A DNA stretch of 64,000 nucleotides, taken from NCBI RefSeq assembly GCF_903969135.1, contig NZ_LR824569.1, positions 1,674,001 to 1,738,000 of the forward strand, read 5' to 3'. The notes beneath the pieces are model-generated. The model made no database searches and had not been told where the DNA came from. It saw nothing but the letters and a program-made list of their open reading frames with translations. Each line of letters starts with the position of its first letter. Within the stretch, counting starts at the first letter, position 1. Below, piece after piece: positions 14,781 through 24,284 of this stretch. A program made the position numbers and the translations under genes. This DNA is from Chryseobacterium sp. JV274 (GTDB lineage: Bacteria; Bacteroidota; Bacteroidia; Flavobacteriales; Weeksellaceae).

Positions 14781-16520
14781 CTATTTGCTAATTTGTGAAT
14801 ACAAATTAACAATTGTTTTCAAAAGTTCTTCAAGTGCATCAGCAGATTTCACAGGATTGTATTTCTCCATCTGAACTCTCTGCTGCAATTTATTGTATTC
14901 TTCTGCAACTGAAGCGCCTTTGTGTTTTTCAAGAAAAGTCTTAAACTCTGCTGCAGAGCCTTGAAAATACTGACTTCTCACTTCCTGATCCAATTCCTCC
15001 AGCGTTGTAAAGAACTTTTCATAATCGCCGTTATCTTTAAGATTTTCCAGATAACCGAAATAATCATTGATATCTGTTTTCAGCAATTCTCTGATCTCTT
15101 TTTCTGTTTCAGCTACTGAACCTAAAGGTTTTGACGGTATATTTTCCCTAACTAATGTACGTTTTTTTTGCCAATTTTTAAATAACAGATAAGCCACAAA
15201 TAAGCTTATCAGAATGGCGATATTCGTTAAAAGGATATTCCAATGGAATTTACTTTTTTCTTTTACTTTAAATGAAGTAGTTTTTAAAACCGGTGTATTT
15301 ACAGTCTCCAGAAGGTTATTAGTATACTCATTTACTTTTTCTACCGTAGAGCGGGCTTCCAGGATCTGATCGTGAGAAAAAGCATTAAGATCCAGTGTTT
15401 TTTGTCCCAGATCTACATATTCTTTATTTTCAGGATCAAAGAAAGCAAATTGCTCAGTTTTAATAGAGATTGCTCCTGATTTTTTTGGAATAATAACATA
15501 ATTAGCCAGAATCTCGCCTTTCATTCCTGTAGTTCCCGGAGAAATTTTGGAGGTAATTTTCGGAGGAAAAACTTCATAATCCGGAGATGCTGCAATTTTA
15601 GGAAGTTCCATATCCGGTAAGTTTCCTTCTCCTGAAACCTTCACAACAACATTCAGCGGCTTTTTAGCTTCCGGCTTTTCTTTGGAAGCATTATATACAT
15701 TGACATTAAAGTTTCCAACAGCATTTTTAAAACATTCAGGAGCTCCTTCCGGAAGCTTTCTTACATTGATTTTTACTTTATTGGAGACAATCTTCGTTTT
15801 ATTAGAATAGCTGCTCACAGAAGCCGATACTCCGGGAATTTCAACAAACCCTGCTTCATTTGGAAATACCATAAACATGGCCAACACCTGTGAAGGCATA
15901 TTTCCATATCCAGACGGATCTATCTCAGATTTATCAAAATTAATAGGATGTACATTGATATTATCCTGCTGTGGAAGATGGATATTTTTCACCTTTCTCA
16001 GGTTATCCATATTTCTTGAATATACTCTAAGAACAGCAATGGTAGGCTGATCCTGATAGACTTCCCTGTCATCAATTTCCATATTCAGATAGACATCATT
16101 GGATGTATTAGCAGCTAATGCTCTTCTATCAACAATATCACGGATATTGACATCGAAAGGTTCTGTTTTATAGATTCTGTTGTTTACTGTAACCAGCACA
16201 GAACCAATTTTTATTTTTCCTTTTTTCTTAGGTTCGAGAGCAATTCTCGATACTTTTTGAGTAATTAAAGTATTGGTAGCAGGATCAATCACGGTATTGG
16301 TAACAGATCCGCTTCCTATAATATTAAATTTTGAAAGATCCGGAAGCTGAAAACCTGTCTGTTGTACAAGGTCACTTCCGTTAAGTTCAAGAACAATAGT
16401 AAGGTTTACGATATCCTTCCCTGCATACTCGGATTTGTCAGCATCCAGAGTAAGATTTACCTGTCCGTAAGTAATTACGGATGCGAGGGTAAGCAATATG
16501 TAAATCAATTTGTGCTGCAT
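14781..16520 (-). CDS. batD: BatD, aerotolerance protein
   Basis: 579 residues from the ATG at 16520, which shares its A with the TGA stop of batC (TGATG), so the genes are translationally coupled; a TTG two codons upstream also exists. Residues 1-20 are a signal peptide, followed by tandem Ig-like beta domains (about 25-420) of the BatD type, a membrane helix at about 452-470, and a cytoplasmic helical tail. BatD is the large periplasmic anchor of the Bat complex, linked to oxygen tolerance and cell-surface maintenance in Bacteroidota and spirochaetes. Last gene of the operon. Confidence 0.9.
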   Translation of the reverse strand: MQHKLIYILLTLASVITYGQVNLTLDADKSEYAGKDIVNLTIVLELNGSDLVQQTGFQLPDLSKFNIIGSGSVTNTVIDPATNTLITQKVSRIALEPKKKGKIKIGSVLVTVNNRIYKTEPFDVNIRDIVDRRALAANTSNDVYLNMEIDDREVYQDQPTIAVLRVYSRNMDNLRKVKNIHLPQQDNINVHPINFDKSEIDPSGYGNMPSQVLAMFMVFPNEAGFVEIPGVSASVSSYSNKTKIVSNKVKINVRKLPEGAPECFKNAVGNFNVNVYNASKEKPEAKKPLNVVVKVSGEGNLPDMELPKIAASPDYEVFPPKITSKISPGTTGMKGEILANYVIIPKKSGAISIKTEQFAFFDPENKEYVDLGQKTLDLNAFSHDQILEARSTVEKVNEYTNNLLETVNTPVLKTTSFKVKEKSKFHWNILLTNIAILISLFVAYLLFKNWQKKRTLVRENIPSKPLGSVAETEKEIRELLKTDINDYFGYLENLKDNGDYEKFFTTLEELDQEVRSQYFQGSAAEFKTFLEKHKGASVAEEYNKLQQRVQMEKYNPVKSADALEELLKTIVNLYSQISK

Positions 16521-17263
16521 CACCAATCTTTCTCGTTGCTTTCAGGCATCGAATAAGAATTTTTGTTTAAAATTCTTCTGGCGGTTTCTTTTTCTTTTTC
16601 GTTTATTTTATCTAAGATCGCATTTTCAAGATTCTTAGGCATTCTGCCTTCATTATTCTGATTCTGCTTAGGATTATCCCCCTGGTCGCTTTTACCTTCG
16701 TTTTGCGGGCCATTTCCTTGATCCTGTTTTTTGTCTTTGTCACCTTTCTGATCGTCACCTTTGTTCTGATCATTTCCGCCGCCGCCTTTTCCTGAGTTAT
16801 TCTCTTGGTTCTTTTGTTGTTCTTTTTCTTTCTCTTTCAGTTTGGCAATCTCATAATTTTTTCTGGTTACCTCACTGTAGGGATCCTGCTTCAGAGCTTT
16901 CTTATAAAAATCAGCCGCTTTTTCCGGCTGGTTCATCTGCATATAAGCATTCCCTAAATTATGAAGAGCGGCAGTCTTATCAGGAAGTGTTTGTGAAAGT
17001 TTCTCTGCTTTTTCAAACTCCGTCTTTGCCTCTTCGTATTTTTTACTTTTATAGAGAGCATTCCCCATATTATAGTGAGCAGTAAAATCTTTATCATTAG
17101 ATTTTATTGCTTCCATATATTTTGAGGAGGCTCCGTCATAATCTTTACCGTCAAATTTCTGGTTGCCTTCATGAACTAAATTCCTGTAGTTTTCCTGCCC
17201 AGACATGAAGCCTGAGAACGAGATGACAACAATAAACGATAAAAATATGATTTTAGTATTCAT
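16520..17263 (-). CDS. batC: BatC, TPR-repeat aerotolerance protein
   Basis: 247 residues from the ATG at 17263 (a TTG three codons earlier is less likely). A signal peptide is at 1-24. TPR repeats lie at about 27-135: YRNLVHEGNQKFDGKDYDGAS, HYNMGNALYKSKKYEEAK and LHNLGNAYMQMNQPEKAADFYKKALKQ. A very hydrophilic Lys/Gln/Asn/Asp/Gly linker follows (about 140-210, including GKGGGGNDQNKGDDQKGDK), then a short helix. It scaffolds interactions among the Bat proteins in the periplasm. Confidence 0.9.
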   Translation of the reverse strand: MNTKIIFLSFIVVISFSGFMSGQENYRNLVHEGNQKFDGKDYDGASSKYMEAIKSNDKDFTAHYNMGNALYKSKKYEEAKTEFEKAEKLSQTLPDKTAALHNLGNAYMQMNQPEKAADFYKKALKQDPYSEVTRKNYEIAKLKEKEKEQQKNQENNSGKGGGGNDQNKGDDQKGDKDKKQDQGNGPQNEGKSDQGDNPKQNQNNEGRMPKNLENAILDKINEKEKETARRILNKNSYSMPESNEKDW

Positions 17264-17362
17264 CACTTGCAAAATTATTCCTTTATATGTTAAGAAACAG
17301 AGTTTTATTTGTTAAAATTCGGTTAAAGTACTTGTAGAATTTCTTCTATAAATAAGGGAAAT

Positions 17363-18370
17363 CTACACATTAAAATCCTTTTTCGGATTAAAAATATAAA
17401 TTAAAAAGAAAAACAGAATAGATACTCCAAGGAAATATTGATAATAATGATTGGCATTCTGTGATTTCACCATGGTTTCAGCACCTGCAGACTTTTTATT
17501 GACTGCATCAACAATTCTGTCCGGAGCTTCATTGATATTATTGCCATCAATATAAGTTCCGTCTGTAGATTCTGCCATTTTCTTTAAGGCTTCAGTCTGT
17601 CTCTTTGAAATAACTGTTCCACCGTTCACATCTGTTTTGTACCCCATCAGCTGCCCAAATACATATTCCGGAACCGGGGCTCCTTCGTCGGTACCAATTC
17701 CTACAGAAGTAACGCTTATACCCTCTTTATTTGCCAGTCTTATCGCTGCATTATCGTTCCCTTCGTTATCTTCACCATCACTCAGCAAGATTACTTTTCT
17801 TGATCCTTTGCTTACATTTTTAAATTTATCCGCGGCAGCCTGCATCCCTTTTAGAAAATCCGTCCCCTGAATCTGCATAGAATTGGTTTCAATCCCGCTG
17901 ATATAAGTCTCTGCAGAATTATAATCTGTGGTAAGAGGCATGATAGACATTGCATGTCCGGCAAAGATGACAATACCCACCTTGTCATTATTCATTTTCT
18001 TCATTGTAGCCGTCATCAGGTTTTTAGCTTCTGCAAGGCGGCTTGGGTCTATATCCTCAGCATTCATAGAATTGGATACATCCAGCATAAAGATCACATT
18101 GTTCAGTTTCTGGGTACTTTTCACCTCTTCTGAACCATTCAAAAGATCAATGATGGAAAATATCAGAAACAATGTTCCTAATAAATATAATGCAGGAAAA
18201 AACTTCGTGAATCCTGATCTCTTTTCAAATAAGTTATCGTGAAACTGGCTGGCTGCAAAAATTTCTCTTTTTTTGTTTCTCCATTGTAAGAAACGGATCA
18301 AAAAGAAAGCTAACAGCGGCAGAAGCAACAGTAAAAATAAATACCAATAATTTCCTAAAGACCAACTCAT
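17363..18370 (-). CDS. batB: BatB, VWA-domain membrane protein
   Basis: 335 residues: an N-terminal membrane region with two helices (about 8-25 and 57-75), a von Willebrand A domain with the MIDAS motif FMLDVSNSMNAED near 92-104, and a C-terminal helix at about 308-327. Typical of BatB. Its ATG overlaps the TGA of batA (TGATG), so translation is coupled. BatA and BatB probably form a paired VWA receptor complex at the inner membrane. Confidence 0.93.
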   Translation of the reverse strand: MSWSLGNYWYLFLLLLLPLLAFFLIRFLQWRNKKREIFAASQFHDNLFEKRSGFTKFFPALYLLGTLFLIFSIIDLLNGSEEVKSTQKLNNVIFMLDVSNSMNAEDIDPSRLAEAKNLMTATMKKMNNDKVGIVIFAGHAMSIMPLTTDYNSAETYISGIETNSMQIQGTDFLKGMQAAADKFKNVSKGSRKVILLSDGEDNEGNDNAAIRLANKEGISVTSVGIGTDEGAPVPEYVFGQLMGYKTDVNGGTVISKRQTEALKKMAESTDGTYIDGNNINEAPDRIVDAVNKKSAGAETMVKSQNANHYYQYFLGVSILFFFLIYIFNPKKDFNV

Positions 18371-19362
18371 CAGCTTAAAATTTTATAAAACACCCATCTC
18401 AATAATGCGTCAAATACCAACATTCCTAAAGCAATCCAAAGAAATATCTTGAAATATTCTTCATAATTGTACAGTTTGGAAACTTTCACATCAGATTTTT
18501 CCAGCTGGTTGATCTCATCATATATTTCTTCCAGACTACTGTTTGAGGTTGCTCTGAAGTATTTCCCTCCTGTAGTCTGTGCAATTTCTTTCAAGGTATT
18601 TTCATCAATAGTCACTTCCGTTTCCGTAAAGATAAGATCTCCAAAAATGTCCTGCGATGTCGGCATCAGAGCATACCCATTGGTACCGATTCCGATTGCA
18701 TATACTTTTATATTATTATTTTTTGCCAGCTCAGCTGCAACCTGTGGAGGAATGGCATTCTGGATATTGCTTACCCCATCCGTCATCAGGATCACCACTT
18801 TACTTTTTGCTTTACTTTTAACCAAATGATTCACTGCAACAGAAAGACCTTCTCCGATAGCCGTACCAGGTTCAAGACCTGCAGAATTCAGGTTTTTAAT
18901 TTCATCAACCACCACCTGATGATCTGAAGTAACCGGAACTTTGGTAAAGGCTTCTGCAGCATAAGCTACCACTCCAATTCTGTCATTGGGACGTTTCTGA
19001 ACAAATTTTACAGCAATATCTTTCAATGCTGTAATTCTGTCGGGATTCAGATCCTTTGCAAGCATACTTAACGAAACGTCAATGGACAGCATAATATCTA
19101 CTCCTTTTGTATCATCCCTGTCCTGAGAAATCGTAAACGTTCTCGGTCTGGCCATGGCAATAATCAAGGCAGAAAGAATAATATACTTTGAGATTTTCAG
19201 TAAAAAAAGTACACCCTGGATTCCATCGCTATGGTCCATATTTTTTATGGTAGGCACTTTTATACCTTTTCTTCTCTGTTTTCCGGTATCCTTAATTAAA
19301 AGTGGGATAAACAATAGAAAAAGTAACAAGAACCATGGGCTGTAAAATTCAAAATTAAACAT
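18370..19362 (-). CDS. batA: BatA, VWA-domain membrane protein
   Basis: 330 residues with the same layout as BatB: N-terminal membrane helices, the MIDAS motif MLSIDVSLSMLAKDL near 89-103, TDGVSN near 193-198, and a C-terminal membrane helix at about 305-325. It overlaps the upstream gene by eight bases and batB by one base. Confidence 0.93.
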   Translation of the reverse strand: MFNFEFYSPWFLLLFLLFIPLLIKDTGKQRRKGIKVPTIKNMDHSDGIQGVLFLLKISKYIILSALIIAMARPRTFTISQDRDDTKGVDIMLSIDVSLSMLAKDLNPDRITALKDIAVKFVQKRPNDRIGVVAYAAEAFTKVPVTSDHQVVVDEIKNLNSAGLEPGTAIGEGLSVAVNHLVKSKAKSKVVILMTDGVSNIQNAIPPQVAAELAKNNNIKVYAIGIGTNGYALMPTSQDIFGDLIFTETEVTIDENTLKEIAQTTGGKYFRATSNSSLEEIYDEINQLEKSDVKVSKLYNYEEYFKIFLWIALGMLVFDALLRWVFYKILS

Positions 19363-20251
19363 CCTTTCTTAAGTTTTCGAATTCTAAATCTTTGGATGAT
19401 CTTTTCACAAAATCTCTGATATTGGCAAAATCGGTTTCCATTGTATTTTGATCAGGGAAGGTTTTGGCAAATTTCACCAGATCTCCTCTCAGGAATACAT
19501 CCTCTATTATTTTTTCGTTGTCCTGTGAAATTGTATTGTTCTTTTTCATGACATCAATAAGGTCATCTGTAAGAAGAACATCTGCAGGAAGATGGTATTG
19601 TTTGGTAATGAAGGTTCTGGAAATATCGATCAGTTCAACATAGAATGAACGGAAGTTTCCTCCTTCAATATATTTTTTCTTTTTAAGTGAGTCAAGCTCT
19701 TTCAAAGTCTGATTGGTAGCTATTACCGGAGAACTTTTGGATTTCCTGCCCCATTTTACAATCATAACAATAGCAATGATTAAAGCAATACCTGCGAGTG
19801 CTGCCAGAATATAAAACTTGTAAAGCTCCCAATAATCCTTAGCGTCAAGTTTCACCTGCTTATTACTCATGATATCATTGATCTGATCTGCTTTCTGAGC
19901 CGTATTAATGACATCTATTTCATAAGGAATAGTTTTAAGTACTTTATCTCCTACTTTGAATTCCAGTTCCGGAATAGTAAACTTCCCTTCGTCGAAAACA
20001 GCAAATTCAATCTTTCTTTCGTAAGAATTGGCCGTCTGCCCGATACTGTCTTTGGTTTCTTCAAAATGAAAAGGGAGCAGTTCATTTTTCGGAGCGGAAG
20101 TTACCTGCTGCTCATTAAGATTATCAATCTTTATGGTAATATGATTGATTTCTCCAAGAGCAAGGGTTTTCTTTTCTACGTTAGAGGATAATATCTGTGA
20201 AAAAGCATTCGCACAGATCAGAAAAGATAATATTAAAAGTATTTTTCTCAA
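19355..20251 (-). CDS. Bat-operon exported membrane protein
   Basis: 298 residues. A signal peptide at 1-18 (MRKILLILSFLICANAFS), a beta-rich periplasmic region to about 140, one membrane helix at about 147-168 and a cytoplasmic helical domain (LDSLKKKKYIEGGNFRSFYVELIDISRTF). This matches the unnamed conserved protein that precedes batA in Bacteroidota and resembles DUF4381-type proteins. It overlaps batA by eight bases. Its role in the complex is inferred from position alone. Confidence 0.8.
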   Translation of the reverse strand: MRKILLILSFLICANAFSQILSSNVEKKTLALGEINHITIKIDNLNEQQVTSAPKNELLPFHFEETKDSIGQTANSYERKIEFAVFDEGKFTIPELEFKVGDKVLKTIPYEIDVINTAQKADQINDIMSNKQVKLDAKDYWELYKFYILAALAGIALIIAIVMIVKWGRKSKSSPVIATNQTLKELDSLKKKKYIEGGNFRSFYVELIDISRTFITKQYHLPADVLLTDDLIDVMKKNNTISQDNEKIIEDVFLRGDLVKFAKTFPDQNTMETDFANIRDFVKRSSKDLEFENLRKDV

Positions 20252-20306
20252 TGTTAAAATAATAAAGGCAAATGCCTGATGTTTTTAGTTACGAGCTGAG
20301 CCCGTG

Positions 20307-21170
20307 TTATTTTTTCTGAAAATAATTATACAACAATTTTGAATAATCTGAGCCGGTATTAATATTCATAAAACTGGCAGAGCTGTTGGCAAAATCTTCT
20401 TCCAGAGCTCTCAGCTTTTGTTTTTGAGCTTCAGCGAAGGTATACCGCCATCTTGCGCTGGAAGTATTGGCCCATATTTCTTTTCCGGTTTCCACATCAA
20501 GTAAACGGGCATATCCTACGTCAGGAATTTCATTATCTTTTTCATCATAAATCCTCATTCCCAACAACTGATGCTTCTTTGAAGCTACTCTCAGCATTTT
20601 GGAATCATATTCATCTCCAAAATCTGAAAACAGAAAAACCAAAGATTTCCTTTTAAAAATCCCCATCATATATTCCATAGCTTTGTCTATTCTGGATTCT
20701 GCCGGAACATAATCTGCGGTCAGAATATTACTGATAATGGAAAGAATATGTTTTCTTCCTTTTTGAGGAGGAATTACTTTATATACTTTATCAGCAAACA
20801 GGATCAATCCTACTTTATCATTGTTTCCGGCTGCTGAAAATCCTAGGCTTGCTGCTATTTCGGCTACATATTCTCTTTTCAGCTGAACTTTCGTACCATA
20901 ATCCATGGAAGCAGAAATATCAACAAGAATCATCATCGTCAATTCCCTTTCTTCCTCCATTACTTTTACGAATGGCTCACGGAATCTTGCAGTTTTATTC
21001 CAGTCGATTCTTCTGATTTCATCTCCAAACTGGTAAGGACGAACTTCAGAGAAAGTCATCCCCTGCCCTTTAAAAGCGCTGTGATATTGCCCCATCAAAG
21101 CAGCCTCCGTCTTTTTTCTGGTACGGATTTCAATCTGCTTTACTTTTTTTACAATATCTTTTATCTGCAT
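20307..21170 (-). CDS. DUF58-domain protein
   Basis: 287 residues. The signature GQYHSAFKGQGMTFSEVRPYQFGDEIRRIDWN at about 27-58 is the DUF58 core, followed by a degenerate VWA fold starting LVDISASMDYG near 83-93. DUF58 proteins go with MoxR AAA ATPases and Bat genes, acting as cytoplasmic partners or targets of the MoxR chaperone. It lies in that order here, separated from moxR only by a GNAT gene. Confidence 0.92.
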   Translation of the reverse strand: MQIKDIVKKVKQIEIRTRKKTEAALMGQYHSAFKGQGMTFSEVRPYQFGDEIRRIDWNKTARFREPFVKVMEEERELTMMILVDISASMDYGTKVQLKREYVAEIAASLGFSAAGNNDKVGLILFADKVYKVIPPQKGRKHILSIISNILTADYVPAESRIDKAMEYMMGIFKRKSLVFLFSDFGDEYDSKMLRVASKKHQLLGMRIYDEKDNEIPDVGYARLLDVETGKEIWANTSSARWRYTFAEAQKQKLRALEEDFANSSASFMNINTGSDYSKLLYNYFQKK

Positions 21171-21230
21171 AGACCAAATTAAGGTTTAAAATTCAAAGTT
21201 TAATGTTGAATACGGGATGATGGTTTAAAG

Positions 21231-21689
21231 TTAATCTTTCAACTCAATAGATACATTCAACCATTCGTTATCAAACTTCGGACTGTATTTTTTATAAAAA
21301 TTGATGGCTGGCTCATTCCAGTTCAATACCTGGAACACCATTCCACTGTAGTTTTTTGATTTTCCATATTCCAGCGTAGCATCAAGCAGCATTTTTCCGA
21401 TCTGTTTTCCTCTCAGTCTTTCTGTCACAACAAGATCTTCAAGATACAGCCTTCTTCCTTTCCATGTTGAATATCTGTCATAATACAGCGATATTCCCAC
21501 TATTTCACCTTCAAATTCTGCCACAAAAGCTCCCCAGACCGGAGTAACTCCAAAACCATCCTGAATAAATTCATCCAGCGTCACCGTTACTTCATGCAAT
21601 GCTTTTTCATATTCCGCCAGCTCTTTAATTAAATCCAGCATGGAAGCACAGTCCTCCAGAACTGCTTTTCTGATTAGTACATTACTCAT
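21231..21689 (-). CDS. GNAT N-acetyltransferase inside the Bat operon
   Basis: 152 residues, a complete GNAT domain related to diamine/spermidine acetyltransferases: VLIRKAVLEDCASMLDLIKELAEYEKA at the N-terminus, EGEIVGISLYYDRYSTWKGRRLYLEDLVV, the acetyl-CoA loop RLRGKQIGKMLLDA near 94-107 and VLNWNEPAINFYKKY. Its ATG overlaps the TAA of moxR by one base (TAATG), so the two are translationally coupled. Placement between moxR and the DUF58 gene is unusual. Substrate unknown. Confidence 0.88.
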   Translation of the reverse strand: MSNVLIRKAVLEDCASMLDLIKELAEYEKALHEVTVTLDEFIQDGFGVTPVWGAFVAEFEGEIVGISLYYDRYSTWKGRRLYLEDLVVTERLRGKQIGKMLLDATLEYGKSKNYSGMVFQVLNWNEPAINFYKKYSPKFDNEWLNVSIELKD

Positions 21690-22693
21690 TACGGGGCCTG
21701 GATTTTTGCTAAAATTCTATTAACGATTTCTTCTGATGAAACTTCTTCTGCTTCAGCCTCGAAAGTCAAGCCTATTCTGTGTCTCAATACATCTTTTGCC
21801 AATGCTTTTACATCTTCAGGAATCACAAAGGCTCTTCCCTTTAGGAATGCATATGCTCTTGAAGCGATAGCAAGGTTAATAGATGCTCTTGGAGACGCCC
21901 CAAAGCTGATATAATTTTTAAGATCAGAAAGACCGTAATTTTCCGGATAACGCGTTGCAAAAACCATATCCAGAATATATTTTTCAATTTTCTCATCCAG
22001 GTAAATCTGGTTGATCAATTCTTTTGCATCTACAATATCCTGAAGAGAAATCACAGGTTTCACAGTCGGCTGATGTGAAGTTGAAACCATTCTCATTACC
22101 TGTCTTTCATCTTCAAAAGAAGGATAATCTATGGTACATTTCAACATAAAACGGTCACTCTGTGCTTCAGGCAGCAAATAAGTTCCTTCCTGATCAATGG
22201 GGTTTTGGGTTGCCAATACCAGGAACGGCTTCGGCAGCTTCATTGTTTCATCACCAATGGTCACCTGCTTTTCCTGCATTACCTCCAAAAGAGCCGACTG
22301 CACTTTTGCCGGCGCACGGTTGATCTCATCTGCCAGTACAAAGTTCGCGAATACAGGACCTTTTTTTATAGAAAAATCATTGTCTTTGATATTGTAAATC
22401 ATGGTTCCCACTACGTCTGCAGGAAGCAAATCCGGTGTAAACTGAATTCTTGAAAATTCACCATGAACAGCATCTGCCAACGTTTTTATGGCAAGGGTTT
22501 TAGCCAATCCCGGCACCCCTTCAAGAAGAACGTGACCATTCCCCAAAAGCCCTACCAAAAGACGGTCTACCATGTAATCCTGCCCAATAATAACTTTGTT
22601 GATTTCCTGTCTCAGAAGAGAAAATAAGTAGTTTTTTTCTTTTACTTTTTCCGTCAATTGGCGGATATCTTCAGCTTGATATATCTCTGACAT
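21689..22693 (-). CDS. MoxR-family AAA+ ATPase
   Basis: 334 residues from the ATG at 22693; a 15-residue longer frame exists, but MSEIYQAEDIRQLTEKVKEKN is the usual N-terminus. Walker A GVPGLAKT is at 59-66, Walker B FVLADEINRA near 120-129, then the sensor LATQNPIDQEGTYLLPEAQ. MoxR ATPases act as cytoplasmic chaperones that insert cofactors or assemble VWA-domain complexes. It heads the operon moxR-GNAT-DUF58-(exported protein)-batA-batB-batC-batD, continuous on the minus strand. Confidence 0.95.
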   Translation of the reverse strand: MSEIYQAEDIRQLTEKVKEKNYLFSLLRQEINKVIIGQDYMVDRLLVGLLGNGHVLLEGVPGLAKTLAIKTLADAVHGEFSRIQFTPDLLPADVVGTMIYNIKDNDFSIKKGPVFANFVLADEINRAPAKVQSALLEVMQEKQVTIGDETMKLPKPFLVLATQNPIDQEGTYLLPEAQSDRFMLKCTIDYPSFEDERQVMRMVSTSHQPTVKPVISLQDIVDAKELINQIYLDEKIEKYILDMVFATRYPENYGLSDLKNYISFGASPRASINLAIASRAYAFLKGRAFVIPEDVKALAKDVLRHRIGLTFEAEAEEVSSEEIVNRILAKIQAP

Positions 22694-22944
22694 AGCTTGA
22701 TTTAAAATAAGTGGTAAATTTCTGATAAATACTTGCATTAATCAACACAATAAATGCCATTTTTGAGTTAAAGTTTGTTAAATATTCCAGTATTGATGCA
22801 AGGTTAAGAACTGCTGAAAGCTTAAAACTCAATAAGATTATTCTATTTTTTCATAAAAATATATAAATTTTGCTTTAATCACCTGCTCAAAAATTGTCAT
22901 TTCCAGTTTATTAAACTATTTTTGGTGATTAAAAATTTCGCAAA

Positions 22945-23418
22945 ATGAATTATCATTTTCAAGCGCACAGACAGGTAAGAAAGAACGTTTTAGACGTCCT
23001 TCAGAACACATCCCATGAAGATCTGATTCTGATTCCGGATGGTTTTAACAATAATATTTACTGGAATATTGCTCATACTGTTGCTACACAGCAGCTTTTG
23101 CATTATTACCTAAGCGGAAATCCTTTCCGTATTGACAAATATTGGATCGAAACTTACAAAAAAGGAACTTTACCGAATTTAAATGTTCAGAAGTCGGAAG
23201 TAGAAGATTTAGAGTTTTTACTTACGGAAACTTCGAAGATTTTAATGAAGGATTATGACAGTGATTTCTTCTCAGACTACACTCCTTACACGACAAGTTT
23301 TGGGATGGATCTGAAAAGCATTCAGGATGCCATTATCTTCAACAACATGCATGAAAGCCTTCACTACGGATATGTGATGGCGCAGAAAAGAGCAATTTTA
23401 GGAGAGAAAGGAAGATAG
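22945..23418 (+). CDS. DinB-family four-helix protein
   Basis: 157 residues, the normal size of DinB/YfiT-like four-helix bundles. HTVATQQLLHYYLSGNP at about 33-49 and NNMHESLHYGYVMAQKRAIL near 131-150 supply the His residues (His33, HxxxH at the C-terminal helix) that bind a divalent metal in this superfamily. Members include thiol-dependent S-transferases, of interest because bacillithiol metabolism is indicated by the YpdA gene at 31.9 kb; a bacillithiol transferase role is only a possibility. Confidence 0.82.
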   Translation: MNYHFQAHRQVRKNVLDVLQNTSHEDLILIPDGFNNNIYWNIAHTVATQQLLHYYLSGNPFRIDKYWIETYKKGTLPNLNVQKSEVEDLEFLLTETSKILMKDYDSDFFSDYTPYTTSFGMDLKSIQDAIIFNNMHESLHYGYVMAQKRAILGEKGR

Positions 23419-23532
23419 TAAATCTTGCTGCGCAAGTCAATGGTTAAATGTGAATATTTACACACCAAAATTGACTTACAACGTAAAATTCACGATTGAC
23501 AATTCACTCTATAACTATATAATAAATTTTCA

Positions 23533-24282
23533 ATGAAAGACGATTTTATTTTCGGGCTGCGTCCCGTGATTGAAGCAATTGAAGCGGGAAAAACGATTGA
23601 CAAGGTCTTTGTGCAAAATGCACTTCAAGGTCCTATTTATGCTGAACTAAAAGCAATTTTAGCGAAAAATAAAATCCGTCCCAATTATGTTCCGGTTGAA
23701 AAACTGAACCGTTTTACAAGAAAAAACCACCAAGGTGTGGTTGCTTTTATTTCGGATGTACCGTTTCATAAAGTGGAGGATATTGTTCCACAATTATTTG
23801 AGCAGGGAAAAACTCCTTTTCTTTTAATTCTGGACAGACTTACTGATGTAAGAAACTTTGGTGCTATCTGCAGAACGGCAGAATGTGTAGGTGTTGATGC
23901 TATAATCATTCCGGAAAAGGGTGCAGCTCCTATTAATTCTGATGCTATAAAAACCTCTGCAGGTGCTATTTACAATATTAAAATATGTAAAGAAAACAAC
24001 CTGGCTCATGCTGTGGATTTCCTTCAGCAAAGCGGAATTTCTGTGTATGCAGCCAGTGAAAAAGCTCAGAAATTAATTTATGATGTCAACCTTACAGAGC
24101 CATGTGCTATTGTTATGGGGAATGAAGAAACCGGAATTTCTAAAGAGGTTCTGCATCATGCTGACGAAAAAATAAAACTTCCTATTGAAGGAAAAACTCA
24201 ATCTCTGAATGTTTCTGTAGCATGTGGAGCGATTTTGTATGAAGCGGTAAGACAGAAAATGACTGCTATACCAAATCCTTAA
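23533..24282 (+). CDS. rlmB: 23S rRNA (guanosine-2251-2'-O)-methyltransferase
   Basis: 249 residues, a standard TrmH/SpoU enzyme. The N-terminal substrate-binding domain begins DFIFGLRPVIEAIEAGKTIDKVF. The knotted SPOUT catalytic domain holds motif 1 ILDRLTDVRNFGAICRTAECVGVDAII (about 97-123), motif 2 CAIVMGNEETGISKEVL (about 192-208) and motif 3 IKLPIEGKTQSLNVSVACGAILYE. It uses SAM to methylate the ribose of 23S rRNA. It ends two bases before the serine hydrolase gene. Confidence 0.94.
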   Translation: MKDDFIFGLRPVIEAIEAGKTIDKVFVQNALQGPIYAELKAILAKNKIRPNYVPVEKLNRFTRKNHQGVVAFISDVPFHKVEDIVPQLFEQGKTPFLLILDRLTDVRNFGAICRTAECVGVDAIIIPEKGAAPINSDAIKTSAGAIYNIKICKENNLAHAVDFLQQSGISVYAASEKAQKLIYDVNLTEPCAIVMGNEETGISKEVLHHADEKIKLPIEGKTQSLNVSVACGAILYEAVRQKMTAIPNP

Positions 24283-24284
24283 AC

